From an uncultured Lachnospiraceae bacterium (GTDB lineage: Bacteria > Bacillota > Clostridia > Lachnospirales > Lachnospiraceae), in the NCBI GenBank assembly GCA_900317585.1, contig ONHG01000001.1, positions 62,001-126,000 of the forward strand: a stretch of 64,000 nucleotides of DNA, in the 5' to 3' direction. Below are positions 42,036-50,134 of the stretch, piece by piece. The notes under the pieces are model-generated. The model saw only the letters and a list, made by a program, of their open reading frames with translations, was not told where the DNA came from and did no database searches. Both the position numbers and the translations under genes were made by a program. Position 1 is the stretch's first letter, and every line of letters starts with the position of its first letter.

Positions 42036-44486
42036 TTAACTATTCAGAAGTCTCTCCACAAGTTTCACACACTCTGCCGCATCCTTTGAATATCCGTCAG
42101 CTCCTATCTCGTCTGCAAAGCTCTGTGTAATGCAGGCTCCACCGATTACCACCTTACTCTTACATCCCTTTTCCTTGCAGATTTCCACTACATCCTTCAT
42201 GCGCATCATTGTTGTAGTCATAAGAGCTGACAGTCCGATAACCGCCGCGTTCGTCTCAATCGCCTTGTTGACAATATCCTCACAAGGCACATCCTTTCCC
42301 ATATCAATCACGTTGTAGCCATAGTTTTTAAGCATAAGCACAACAAGGTTCTTTCCTATATCATGGATATCCCCCTCCACCGTTGCAATGACAAGAGTTG
42401 GCATATCCTCCCCTGAGTCTTTCTTTTCAAGCAGTGGCTCGAGATGTTCTATAGCAAGCTTCATGGTATTTGCACTGCCGATAAGCTGTGGCAGGAAATA
42501 CTTCTTCTGGTTGAAAAGCTCTCCCACCTCATTAATAGCCGGAATCAGGCTGTTATTAATAATCTCGTCAGGCTTTGCCCCATCAGAAAGCATTTTCTTT
42601 ACTTCATCAATTATACTGCCCTTGTTTCCCTTTAAGACAGCCTGAAATACCGCATCCTTACTGCCCGCTGCGCATGTGCCGTTTGAAGCAGACGCATCAT
42701 TGTCCGACTTTTTCACAACAACAGTCTCATATTGGGTCTTTTCCTCCGCAAGCCTGCTCATGCGCTCGATGTATGCTATATCGCTGTCAGGTCTGTCGAG
42801 CAGCATATCCGATGCAAATGCAGCATTCATCAAAAGCTCCTGTGATGGATTGGCAATAGCCATGGTGAGTCCCTTGCATATGGCCATTGTAAGAAACGCT
42901 GTGTTCACGTACATACGCTCAGGCAGTCCGAAGGATATATTTGAAAGTCCGCATATTGTAGGAAGCTTTTTCTCATCCTTGCAGTACGCAATGGTCTCAT
43001 AGCACTCGATTGCGGCCTTTGGATTTGCACCTATTGTCGCAACAAGTCCATCCACCACGATATCCTCATGTGCCATTCCAAGCGAAAGTGCCTTGTCATA
43101 AATAGTATTTATAATCTGCTTTTTCTCCTCGACATCCTTTGGCAATCCTGCATCCGAAAGTGGTAAGAGTATAAACATCGCCCCATATTTTGCCGCAAGA
43201 GGCAGAAGCTTTTCCATCTTTTCTGTCTCAAGGGAAATAGAATTGATGAGAGCTCTTCCCGGATAAATCTTAAGAGCCTCCTCTATTACCTCCACATAGC
43301 TTGAATCAATACAAAGTGGACAGTCCACGGTAGATGAAACCTCATATATAACCGATTTCATCATCTCCTTCTCATCGATACCATTCATGCCCATATTGAT
43401 ATCAAGTATTCTCGCACCATTTGTCTCCTGCTCCATAGCCATCTGGCGCACCAGGTCAAGCTTTCCCTCACGCAGCTGTGCCTGCAGCTTTTTCTTACCT
43501 GTAGGATTGATTCTCTCTCCGACCACAGTAAAGTTGCCATCTAAGTCAATCTCTACATTCTTTCGTTCAGACGCAAGCACTCTTCTATGGTGCTCAAGCG
43601 GCTTATGAACAGGCATTGTCTTTACAGCCTCTGTCAGTGCACGGATATGCTCCGGCGTGGTGCCACAGCAGCCTCCGACAATAGATGCACCTGCCTTCAC
43701 AAGCCCTGTCATCGCATCCGCAAACATATCCGGAGTCATCTTGTATACAGTTTTACCGTCCTCAAGCTCCGGAAGCCCGGCATTTGGCTTTGCAATAAGA
43801 GGCACTGTAGAGTACTCTGCCATTTTTTCAACCAGCGCTATCATCTCAGCTGGTCCCGTCGAACAGTTCACACCGATTGCATCCACTCCAAGTGACTGCA
43901 GCACAACAACTGCTGTCTCAGGCGGTGTACCAAAAAGAGTCCTGCCATCCTCGTTATAGGTGAGTGTCACCATAATAGGCAGGTCGCTTACCTCTTTTAT
44001 AGCAAGCACTGCCGCTCTGCACTCCTGAAGACTCATCATTGTCTCAACCACAAAAACATCTGCGCCCGCCGCATCAAGGATCCTCGCCTGCTCCTTGTAC
44101 ACCTCCAAAAGCTCCTCAAACATCAGATCCCCGAGTGGAAAAAGCTGTCTGCCGGTCATCGTCATGTCTGCTGCTACAAGTGCCCTATCCCCTACAGCCT
44201 GCTTTGACAGGCCAACCAGTGTGGTATTTATCTCGTTAATTTTCTCCTGTAAACCATATTCTAAAAGCTTAATCCGGTTTCCTGTAAATGTAGGTGCATA
44301 AACAATATTCGTGCCGTTATCGACATAAGCCTTCTGCAAATCAAGAATCACCTGCGGATGCTCCATCACCCATTCCTCCGGACACACCCCTACCGGCATG
44401 CCCGCTGCCATCAGGTTTGTACCGGTCGCTCCATCCAGGATAACTATGTTTTCTCTGATATATTTTCTGAATTCTTCTCTTGTCAT
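42036..44486 (-). CDS. metH: Methionine synthase, cobalamin-dependent (lacking reactivation domain)
   Basis: An 816-residue enzyme that moves the methyl group of methyltetrahydrofolate to homocysteine through B12. Domains: homocysteine S-methyltransferase (1-300, DGATGTNLMAAGMPVG; zinc Cys pair in GGCCGTTPEHIRAL, about 273), pterin-binding (320-590, VVGERINPTGKK), B12-binding cap and Rossmann fold (610-816, GDIHDIGKN, the cobalt-ligating His motif). The C-terminal AdoMet reactivation domain of E. coli MetH (1227 residues) is absent, as in many Clostridia where it is supplied separately; no such gene is seen here. The Cof gene is divergent. The stop codon lies within a copy of the motif that bounds the dapF leader element. 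Confidence 0.94.
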   Translation of the reverse strand: MTREEFRKYIRENIVILDGATGTNLMAAGMPVGVCPEEWVMEHPQVILDLQKAYVDNGTNIVYAPTFTGNRIKLLEYGLQEKINEINTTLVGLSKQAVGDRALVAADMTMTGRQLFPLGDLMFEELLEVYKEQARILDAAGADVFVVETMMSLQECRAAVLAIKEVSDLPIMVTLTYNEDGRTLFGTPPETAVVVLQSLGVDAIGVNCSTGPAEMIALVEKMAEYSTVPLIAKPNAGLPELEDGKTVYKMTPDMFADAMTGLVKAGASIVGGCCGTTPEHIRALTEAVKTMPVHKPLEHHRRVLASERKNVEIDLDGNFTVVGERINPTGKKKLQAQLREGKLDLVRQMAMEQETNGARILDINMGMNGIDEKEMMKSVIYEVSSTVDCPLCIDSSYVEVIEEALKIYPGRALINSISLETEKMEKLLPLAAKYGAMFILLPLSDAGLPKDVEEKKQIINTIYDKALSLGMAHEDIVVDGLVATIGANPKAAIECYETIAYCKDEKKLPTICGLSNISFGLPERMYVNTAFLTMAICKGLTMAIANPSQELLMNAAFASDMLLDRPDSDIAYIERMSRLAEEKTQYETVVVKKSDNDASASNGTCAAGSKDAVFQAVLKGNKGSIIDEVKKMLSDGAKPDEIINNSLIPAINEVGELFNQKKYFLPQLIGSANTMKLAIEHLEPLLEKKDSGEDMPTLVIATVEGDIHDIGKNLVVLMLKNYGYNVIDMGKDVPCEDIVNKAIETNAAVIGLSALMTTTMMRMKDVVEICKEKGCKSKVVIGGACITQSFADEIGADGYSKDAAECVKLVERLLNS

Positions 44487-44566
44487 TTCGTTTCCTTTTC
44501 TGTTTCAGCTGTTATTTACTCCACAGTGTAAAGTATTTCAAAGCAAAAGCTATGTGCTCTTCATCC

Positions 44567-44595
44567 TTGAAATTTGTGATAATTTATATTATCAT
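44567..44595 (+). promoter_or_regulatory. Possible promoter of the Cof gene with overlapping palindrome
   Basis: TTGAAA (44567-44572), 17-base spacer, TATCAT (44590-44595). The palindrome TGATAAT-N4-ATTATCA (44577-44594) covers the spacer and -10, a position that fits a repressor site. The half-sites resemble Fur-type arms, but the spacer is 4 rather than 1 base. Confidence 0.4.
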
Positions 44596-44684
44596 TGTAA
44601 CCGATTTTAAAACACAAAAATCAATAGTCCATTCACATAATATACTAAAACACTATATTTTTCAAACAAAAGAAAGGATTTCTT

Positions 44685-45515
44685 ATGAAACTTATCGCTT
44701 TAGATCTTGACGGAACACTTTTCAACAACAAAAGTCAGATATCCAAGGAAAATATAAAAGCTATAAAAGAGGCAACTGCTGCCGGAATAAATGTGGTCAT
44801 CTCCACCGGCCGTCCATTCGGAGGGCTGCCGTTTGAGGCAATTAAGGACACCGGCATCCGCTACGCTATCACTGCAAACGGAAGTGCAATCTACGAGATT
44901 GACACCCAAAAATGTCTTTACGAAAACTGCCTTTCTGATGAGACAGCGTTTTCAATAATTGATTACCTGATGACAAAGCGCGTTCATATGGATGCCTTCA
45001 TAAACGGCTGTGGCTATTCTCCATACAAGTGTCTCGAGGATGCAAAGGATCTCAAAATGCCTCCTTCTATAAAGGAATACATCATGACAACCAGAAAACG
45101 TGTGAACGATATCACTGAAATGATGCGCGAAAACAATTACCATATGCAGAAAATGACCATCAATTTCCCAAAGGATGCAGATGATAACTACTACTGCCGC
45201 GACGAAGTATTTGAGCATCTGAAAAAAATCCCTGAAATCACGCTCGTAAGCGGTGGCTACGGTAATCTGGAATTCACAAAAGCAGGCGTTGACAAAGGTG
45301 TGGCACTTCACAAGCTGGCTCAAATCCTGAATATAGCAGCTGATGAGACAATGGCTGTCGGTGACACCGAAAACGACATGGCTATCGTAAAAGCCGCACA
45401 CATCGGCGTGGCCATGGGAAATGCAACCGATGAGCTTAAGGCACAGGCTGATTACGTCACCGACACAAACGAAAATGACGGTGTAGCCAAGGCTATACGC
45501 CACTTTATGGGTTAA
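44685..45515 (+). CDS. Cof-type HAD-IIB phosphatase
   Basis: A 276-residue HAD-superfamily phosphatase. Motif I LIALDLDGTLFNNK (about 3-16), motif II NVVISTGRPFGG (about 38-49), cap of IIB type in the middle, motif III Lys in GVDKGVALHKL (about 205) and motif IV AVGDTENDMAIVKAA (about 225-239). Such enzymes dephosphorylate sugar phosphates or cofactors; the substrate is not predictable. AAAGAAAGGA precedes the ATG. It is followed by a strong hairpin at 45584-45651. Confidence 0.92.
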   Translation: MKLIALDLDGTLFNNKSQISKENIKAIKEATAAGINVVISTGRPFGGLPFEAIKDTGIRYAITANGSAIYEIDTQKCLYENCLSDETAFSIIDYLMTKRVHMDAFINGCGYSPYKCLEDAKDLKMPPSIKEYIMTTRKRVNDITEMMRENNYHMQKMTINFPKDADDNYYCRDEVFEHLKKIPEITLVSGGYGNLEFTKAGVDKGVALHKLAQILNIAADETMAVGDTENDMAIVKAAHIGVAMGNATDELKAQADYVTDTNENDGVAKAIRHFMG

Positions 45516-45583
45516 TCTCACATCATTAAGATAGCGATAACTGTCATATAAGAGCATAATAGCTGTTTGACACACAATAAAAC

Positions 45584-45651
45584 AATCATCTGTCATATAT
45601 ATCCCCGGAAGCACATATACTTCTAAGACAACATATGACAGGTGATTTTTT
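45584..45651 (+). promoter_or_regulatory. Hairpin plus T run covering the start region of the flippase gene
   Basis: AATCATCTGTCATAT (45584-45598) pairs with ATATGACAGGTGATT (45633-45647) with one G-U pair, followed by TTTTTTG. The right arm contains the flippase ORF's ATG (45635) and its AGGTGA (45640-45645). A second CTGTCATAT at 45541-45549 could compete for the same arm. It may be the Cof terminator, an attenuator or a translation switch. Confidence 0.6.
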
Positions 45652-46957
45652 GATTGTAAAAAAATATTTATCCAATCCACTTGTGACCGGAACTATCTTC
45701 CTGACACTTGCCGGAACAACCAGTCGGTTTATGGGTTTTTTCTTTCGCATATTTCTTAATAATGTCATGGGCTCAACAGGTCTTGGACTCTATCAGCTTG
45801 TGATTCCACTCATGTCCGTATGCATGTCACTCTGCTGCAACGGTTTTCAGACCGCTACATCAAAGCTTGTTGCCGAAAAGCCTCAAAACAGGCAGATTAT
45901 ACTCATTTGCGCAATAATTATGTCAGCCACCATTGCTCTTTTACTCACAATTATTATGTATTCCAATGCCCACTACATAAGCATTTGTATTTTAAGTGAG
46001 CCACGCTGTACAGAGCTTGTCAAGGCGCTGTCCTTTTCCATTCTGCCCGCTGCTATCCATTCCTGCATAAACGGATACTATTATGGATTGAAAAAAGCAG
46101 CCGTTCCAGCTGCCACTCAATTAATTGAGCAGACCGCACGCATTGGAACCTTCTATCTGATATACTCAATACTGTCTGACGGTGACAGCTGCTTTAAGCC
46201 TGTATACTCTATATACGGCATCGTGGCAGGCGAAGCGAGCGCAACCGTCTTTTCCGTTATCACAATAAAAAAAGATTTCTCATACTTTAAAATATCCGTC
46301 AAAAACCTGAAAACAACAGCCTATGGCATGGCTGCGCTTTTCATCCCTTTATCACTTAACTACATATTGGCAAGCTTTTCATCCTCCGTCGAAAATGTGC
46401 TTATCCCGAGAACTCTTAAGCTCAACGGACTATCACCGGCATTGGCCCTTGACATATTCGGAACCATTTCCGGTCTTACCCTTCCCGTGCTTTTATTTCC
46501 CGGCGTACTTTGCAGCTGTGCCTGCGTGATGCTTCTGCCATCCATTTCTGAAGCAAATGCCGCCGGAAAGGATACAAAAATCACTAAAACCATAAACTCC
46601 TGTGCCTTATTCGGACTATGCTTCGGTCTTATCTTTACATGCATATTCTATCTGCTGTCGGATTTTATAGGGGTTTTTCTTTTCTCATCGAAGCTTTGTG
46701 GATATTTTCTTAGAAGGCTGTGTTTTCTGTGCCCGTTGATGCACATAAGTGGAATGCTCTGCAGCATACTGCATGGTCTGGGCAAAGCAAAGCAGGTGCT
46801 CTTCGTCAATCTGCTCACCTGTGCGATAAGAATCCTGATGATTATGCTTCTCGTCCCCCACTATGGGATAGATGCATATCTGTGGGCTATGCTTGTGTCG
46901 CATGTGTTTATGACACTTGCTGTCGGAATTCTCACCTGCCACACAGCACACAAATAA
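45635..46957 (+). CDS. Polysaccharide/lipid flippase, SpoVB-like (MOP superfamily)
   Basis: A 440-residue multi-span membrane protein of the MATE/MOP superfamily, close to stage V sporulation protein B and MurJ-type lipid II flippases. The N-terminus TGTIFLTLAGTTSRFMGFFF with GLGLYQLVIPLMSV is the usual start, and about 12 hydrophobic segments follow. It probably flips a lipid-linked cell-wall or spore-cortex precursor. Length is shorter than SpoVB (about 520). Start uncertain: ATG at 45635 lacks a binding site, while AGGTGA four bases before an in-frame TTG at 45650 fits. It converges with efp at a bidirectional terminator. Confidence 0.88.
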   Translation: MTGDFLIVKKYLSNPLVTGTIFLTLAGTTSRFMGFFFRIFLNNVMGSTGLGLYQLVIPLMSVCMSLCCNGFQTATSKLVAEKPQNRQIILICAIIMSATIALLLTIIMYSNAHYISICILSEPRCTELVKALSFSILPAAIHSCINGYYYGLKKAAVPAATQLIEQTARIGTFYLIYSILSDGDSCFKPVYSIYGIVAGEASATVFSVITIKKDFSYFKISVKNLKTTAYGMAALFIPLSLNYILASFSSSVENVLIPRTLKLNGLSPALALDIFGTISGLTLPVLLFPGVLCSCACVMLLPSISEANAAGKDTKITKTINSCALFGLCFGLIFTCIFYLLSDFIGVFLFSSKLCGYFLRRLCFLCPLMHISGMLCSILHGLGKAKQVLFVNLLTCAIRILMIMLLVPHYGIDAYLWAMLVSHVFMTLAVGILTCHTAHK

Positions 46958-46998
46958 AAAAGCCTGCACATACTCCAGGCATACCGGAATATGTGCAG
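46956..46998. terminator. Bidirectional terminator between the flippase and efp genes
   Basis: CTGCACATA and TATGTGCAG form the stem around a partly paired loop, with a run of six T on the minus strand (TTTTTT) past the stem; it serves efp best. Confidence 0.82.
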
Positions 46999-47015
46999 AC
47001 TCATAAAACTACAGA

Positions 47016-47573
47016 TTATACACGTGAAAGGTACTCACCTGTTCTTGTATCAATCTTGATAACATCATCTGTCTCAACAAAAAGTGGTACATAAACTGTA
47101 GCACCTGTCTCAACTGTAGCAGGCTTTGTAGCACCTGTTGCTGTATCACCCTTGAAGCCAGGCTCTGTCTCTGTAACAGTAAGCTCAACGAAAAGTGGTG
47201 GCTCAACTGCAAATACATTGCCCTTGTGTGAGCAAACCTTACACATCTCGTTCTCTTTTACAAACTTGAGAGAATCGCCAACCTCATCCTTTGGTAAGTC
47301 AATCTGGTCATATGTCTCAACATCCATGAAATGATAGAAATCATCATCTGCATAAAGATACTGCATATCCTTACGGTCAATGTGTGCTGTAGGGCATTTC
47401 TCTGTTGGACGGAATGTCTTCTCAACAACACCACCACTGATGATATTCTTTAACTTTGTACGTACAAATGCTGCACCTTTTCCTGGTTTAACATGCTGAA
47501 ATTCGATAATCTGATAGATGTTTCCCTCGAACTCGATAGTAACACCGTTTCTGAAATCTCCTGCTGAAATCAT
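47016..47573 (-). CDS. efp: Elongation factor P
   Basis: A 185-residue translation factor that relieves ribosome stalling at proline runs. Three beta-barrel domains of normal length; the tip loop [17 protein letters not shown] (about 27-43) holds the Lys/Arg position that is modified in some bacteria, here Lys. The C-terminal ends with [13 protein letters not shown], the normal family end. GGAGGAAG precedes the ATG, and a good promoter lies about 55 bases upstream. Monocistronic. Confidence 0.97.
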   Translation of the reverse strand: MISAGDFRNGVTIEFEGNIYQIIEFQHVKPGKGAAFVRTKLKNIISGGVVEKTFRPTEKCPTAHIDRKDMQYLYADDDFYHFMDVETYDQIDLPKDEVGDSLKFVKENEMCKVCSHKGNVFAVEPPLFVELTVTETEPGFKGDTATGATKPATVETGATVYVPLFVETDDVIKIDTRTGEYLSRV

Positions 47574-47622
47574 TAGTTACTTCCTCCTTAAATCGTGCGA
47601 GCCTAAGCTCTCTCATTCGTCC

Positions 47623-47651
47623 ATTCTACAATAAAAAGCAATACATTTCAA
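47623..47651 (-). promoter_or_regulatory. Promoter of efp
   Basis: Minus-strand TTGAAA (47651-47646), 17-base spacer, TAGAAT (47628-47623). Confidence 0.65.
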
Positions 47652-47691
47652 GTATTTATTTTCTATTGCATGAATTTGTATTGGTTTTATA

Positions 47692-48135
47692 TTAGTTTCT
47701 AGCCTCGATATCCGATATCATAGCTATTCTCTTTGCGTGTCTGCCGCCCTCAAACTCGGCTGTCAGATAAGCCTTTACGATATCCTTTGCAAGCTCAACA
47801 CCTACAATCCTCTCACCAAAGGCTATGATATTGGCATTATTGTGCTGTTTTACAAGGCGTGCTGTGGCTGTGTCTGAACAAACTGCCGCACGGATACCGT
47901 TGACCTTATTGGCCGCTATTGAGATACCCACACCGGTACCGCATATAAGTATTCCGCAGTCAAACTCGCCTGATGCCACTGCATTAGCCACCTTCTCACC
48001 ATACTCCGGGTAATTGCAGCTCTCACTTGAATCTGTGCCGAAGTTGGTCACCTCGTGCCCCATGCTCTCAACGTACTCCATTATTGTCTTTTTAAGCTCA
48101 ACTGCTGCGTGATCGTTTCCGATTGCAATCTTCAT
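47692..48135 (-). CDS. rpiB: Ribose-5-phosphate isomerase B
   Basis: A 147-residue RpiB/LacAB-family isomerase interconverting ribose 5-phosphate and ribulose 5-phosphate. Features: IAIGNDHAAVELKK (about 2-15), the catalytic Cys in GILICGTGVGISIAANKVNG (about 62-81) and HNNANIIAFGERIVG (about 98-112). GGAGGC precedes the ATG. It lies 39 bases after the yqeG gene and may be transcribed with it. Confidence 0.94.
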   Translation of the reverse strand: MKIAIGNDHAAVELKKTIMEYVESMGHEVTNFGTDSSESCNYPEYGEKVANAVASGEFDCGILICGTGVGISIAANKVNGIRAAVCSDTATARLVKQHNNANIIAFGERIVGVELAKDIVKAYLTAEFEGGRHAKRIAMISDIEARN

Positions 48136-48174
48136 AATATATATGCCTCCAAATTTTAAATTATTAGTTAAAAA

Positions 48175-48681
48175 TTATTTATTTACTTTCTTCAAATGCC
48201 TCTTGTAGCATGCAATTACAGGCTTTTCAATAAAGCGCTTAAGCACAATCTGTATCTCCTCATGCGGGTCAATAGGTGCTACAAGTATTGATCTGATGCC
48301 CGTAAGATTAGCTCCGATGATATCTGTAAATATCTGATCTCCCACAAAAAGAGTGTTTTTCGTATCTGTGCCAAGCTTCTCCATCGCCGTACGATAGCCG
48401 GACGGCTTGGGCTTTCCTGCCTTGTAAATATACTTTATCCCAACCTGCTTAGCAAAGCTCTTCACACGCGGCTCCTTATTGTTTGAGAGCACCAGGCACG
48501 AAAAGCCAAGTTCCTTAAGATGCTTAAACAATGCAATCGCCCGCTCATCAGCAGGCGAACCATGAGTCACAAGGGTGTTGTCGATATCAAAAATAATGCC
48601 CCTGTAGCCCTCCTTATATAATTTATCAAAATCTATGCTATATGTCGAGTCAATGTACTCTCCAGGGTATAAAAAACTCAT
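48175..48681 (-). CDS. yqeG: YqeG family HAD phosphatase
   Basis: A 168-residue HAD-IIIA phosphatase of the YqeG type. Motif I GIIFDIDNTLVTHGSPAD (about 29-46), motif II SCLVLSNNKEPRV (about 58-70), motif III Lys in YKAGKPKPSGYR (about 82-93), motif IV TLFVGDQIFTDIIGANLTG (about 103-121). It is a phosphatidylglycerophosphate phosphatase in some organisms. Its ATG overlaps the stop of the upstream gene by 4 bases, indicating coupling. Confidence 0.92.
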   Translation of the reverse strand: MSFLYPGEYIDSTYSIDFDKLYKEGYRGIIFDIDNTLVTHGSPADERAIALFKHLKELGFSCLVLSNNKEPRVKSFAKQVGIKYIYKAGKPKPSGYRTAMEKLGTDTKNTLFVGDQIFTDIIGANLTGIRSILVAPIDPHEEIQIVLKRFIEKPVIACYKRHLKKVNK

Positions 48682-49085
48682 AGTATAAAATTCTCTGTCT
48701 CCCTGTTAATCTGTTCATTCAAGGCCGCATGTTGCATAATCATACCATCCGCGCTGCCGACAAAATGCTGATACTGCTGCAATACCTTATCCTTGTCTAA
48801 ATCGTATACTGCCTTTGTGACATCAAGCGAGCTGATATCACTATCAGCACCCTTAAGCTCATAGCTCGCATTGGAATCATATGTATTTGCATAATCAAGC
48901 GAAGTAAAGCTCTGCCTTGCCCTTGCGGCCTCGTAATCAGCTGTATCATCAGCAATGGATTGCTGTGAAGCAGTGTCATCCACCGCCTGCTTTGACCTCA
49001 TAATCTGGCTGTTTCTAAGCTCGTTTAACCTTATGGAATTGTATGAATAAAAGCCTTCGCTCGGGCGAATACCGGAAATGTTCAT
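48678..49085 (-). CDS. Small protein, possibly flagellum-related, unknown
   Basis: A 135-residue soluble protein with no firm family. The start MNISGIRPSEGFYSYNSIRL and the C-terminal SSLDVTKAVYDLDKDKVLQQ then YQHFVG resemble small flagellar rod/hook-associated proteins in style, with a helical C-terminus. The middle is rich in Ala/Asp/Ser. No signal peptide or membrane span. Its end overlaps yqeG by 4 bases. It could be an orphan motility protein like the FliD-like gene at 14.5 kb, but the similarity is only by eye. Confidence 0.6.
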   Translation of the reverse strand: MNISGIRPSEGFYSYNSIRLNELRNSQIMRSKQAVDDTASQQSIADDTADYEAARARQSFTSLDYANTYDSNASYELKGADSDISSLDVTKAVYDLDKDKVLQQYQHFVGSADGMIMQHAALNEQINRETENFIL

Positions 49086-49130
49086 ACGTGCTTTCCCATC
49101 CTTTTCAAAATAAATCCTGCTAACTAAACA

Positions 49131-49586
49131 CTATTTGGTGTCAAGCATCTTTTTAAGCTCTGTCATAAAGGTGTTGACATCCTTAAACTCTCTGTAAACT
49201 GACGCAAACCTCACATATGCTACCGCATCAAGGTCCTTTAATCTGTCCATAATCAGCTCTCCGATGAGTGATGTAGAGATTTCCTTTTCCTCTCTGGCAA
49301 AGATTTCTATCTCAACCTCATCTACAAGCTTTGAGATTGTATCTGCTGAAATCGGTCTCTTGTGACATGCAAGAAGCACGCCCTTTTCAATCTTGGAGCG
49401 GTCATACTGCTCTCTGTTGTTGTCCTTTTTTATAACGATGAGTGGGATTGTCTCCACCTTCTCATATGTAGTGAAACGCTTGCCACAATCATCACACAGC
49501 CTTCTGCGCCTGATAGAGCTGTTGTCATCAGCCGGTCTTGAGTCTATTACCCTTGTGTTGTCACTACTGCAAAATGGACACTTCAT
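49131..49586 (-). CDS. nrdR: Transcriptional repressor NrdR
   Basis: A 151-residue repressor of ribonucleotide reductase genes. N-terminal zinc ribbon MKCPFCSSDNTRVIDSR and LCDDCGKRFTTYE (four Cys ligands), then an ATP-cone domain (VIKKDNNREQYDRSKIEKGV). Length is normal. CGGAGGG precedes the ATG. No ribonucleotide reductase gene is in the window, so targets are elsewhere. Confidence 0.97.
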   Translation of the reverse strand: MKCPFCSSDNTRVIDSRPADDNSSIRRRRLCDDCGKRFTTYEKVETIPLIVIKKDNNREQYDRSKIEKGVLLACHKRPISADTISKLVDEVEIEIFAREEKEISTSLIGELIMDRLKDLDAVAYVRFASVYREFKDVNTFMTELKKMLDTK

Positions 49587-49801
49587 GCTGTACCCTCCGT
49601 AGATATCATATAATATGAAGAAGCAAAATATCTTTGTTTCTCATTATATTATAATACTTCAAATCATCATCTGTATTTAAAAAGACCTATACATATTTCA
49701 GTATATCTATACTAATTTTTGTTGTCAATATGTTTTGTACTGATTTTAACTTTTTTATCACATTTTTGTTATCAATGGTTCTGAGTTACCTATTTATAAA
49801 A

Positions 49802-50059
49802 TCACAACAGCTTGCGCCGCATATCAGACTCACATATATTTACCAATATTATATCAGGTCCAATCTTCACAATCTTAACCCATGGAATACAATATTCATA
49901 ATCCCTGCAAAATATTCCCATATATTTTCCCGGTCCCGGCACGATAATCGCACAGATTTTGCCACAGAGCGGGTCAAACTCAAGGTCACGCACATGCCCT
50001 ATGAACCTGCCCTCCTCCACGCTCACAACCTCTTTTTCGCATAAATCCAGAAAACGCAT
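49802..50059 (-). CDS. ymxH: YlmC/YmxH family PRC-barrel protein
   Basis: An 85-residue protein of the YlmC/YmxH family, a PRC-barrel fold found in spore-forming Firmicutes and often linked to sporulation; molecular role unknown. Family features: MRFLDLCEKEVVSVEEGR, LEFDPLCGKICAIIVPGPGK and CIPWVKIVKIGPDIILV. The start codon and the GGGAGG binding site are both inside a strong hairpin (50054-50091). It lies downstream of ychF. Confidence 0.9.
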   Translation of the reverse strand: MRFLDLCEKEVVSVEEGRFIGHVRDLEFDPLCGKICAIIVPGPGKYMGIFCRDYEYCIPWVKIVKIGPDIILVNICESDMRRKLL

Positions 50060-50091
50060 AAAACAGACCTCCCTTGGTCTATCTTATGCGT
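50054..50091 (-). promoter_or_regulatory. Hairpin covering the ymxH start codon and binding site
   Basis: On the minus strand ACGCATAA pairs with TTATGCGT (8 bp, containing the ATG), and inside it AGACC pairs with GGTCT (5 bp), leaving AAGGGA of the binding site in the loop. It is also followed by TTTTC and lies 44 bases past the ychF stop, so it may double as a weak ychF terminator. Confidence 0.65.
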
Positions 50092-50134
50092 TTCTTTTTG
50101 ATTTTGTGCTTATAAAAGCGTGTTATTCATAAAA

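Noticed and set aside
44487..44684. SAM riboswitch upstream of metH (and of metY at 40503-40648)
   Set aside because: The regions are short and lack the conserved SAM-I core; only a palindrome (metH) and a small GGGA/TCCC hairpin (metY) are seen.
44952..45680. A 242-codon minus-strand ORF opposite the Cof phosphatase gene
   Set aside because: It is antisense to a clear HAD gene, has no binding site and no recognisable motif.
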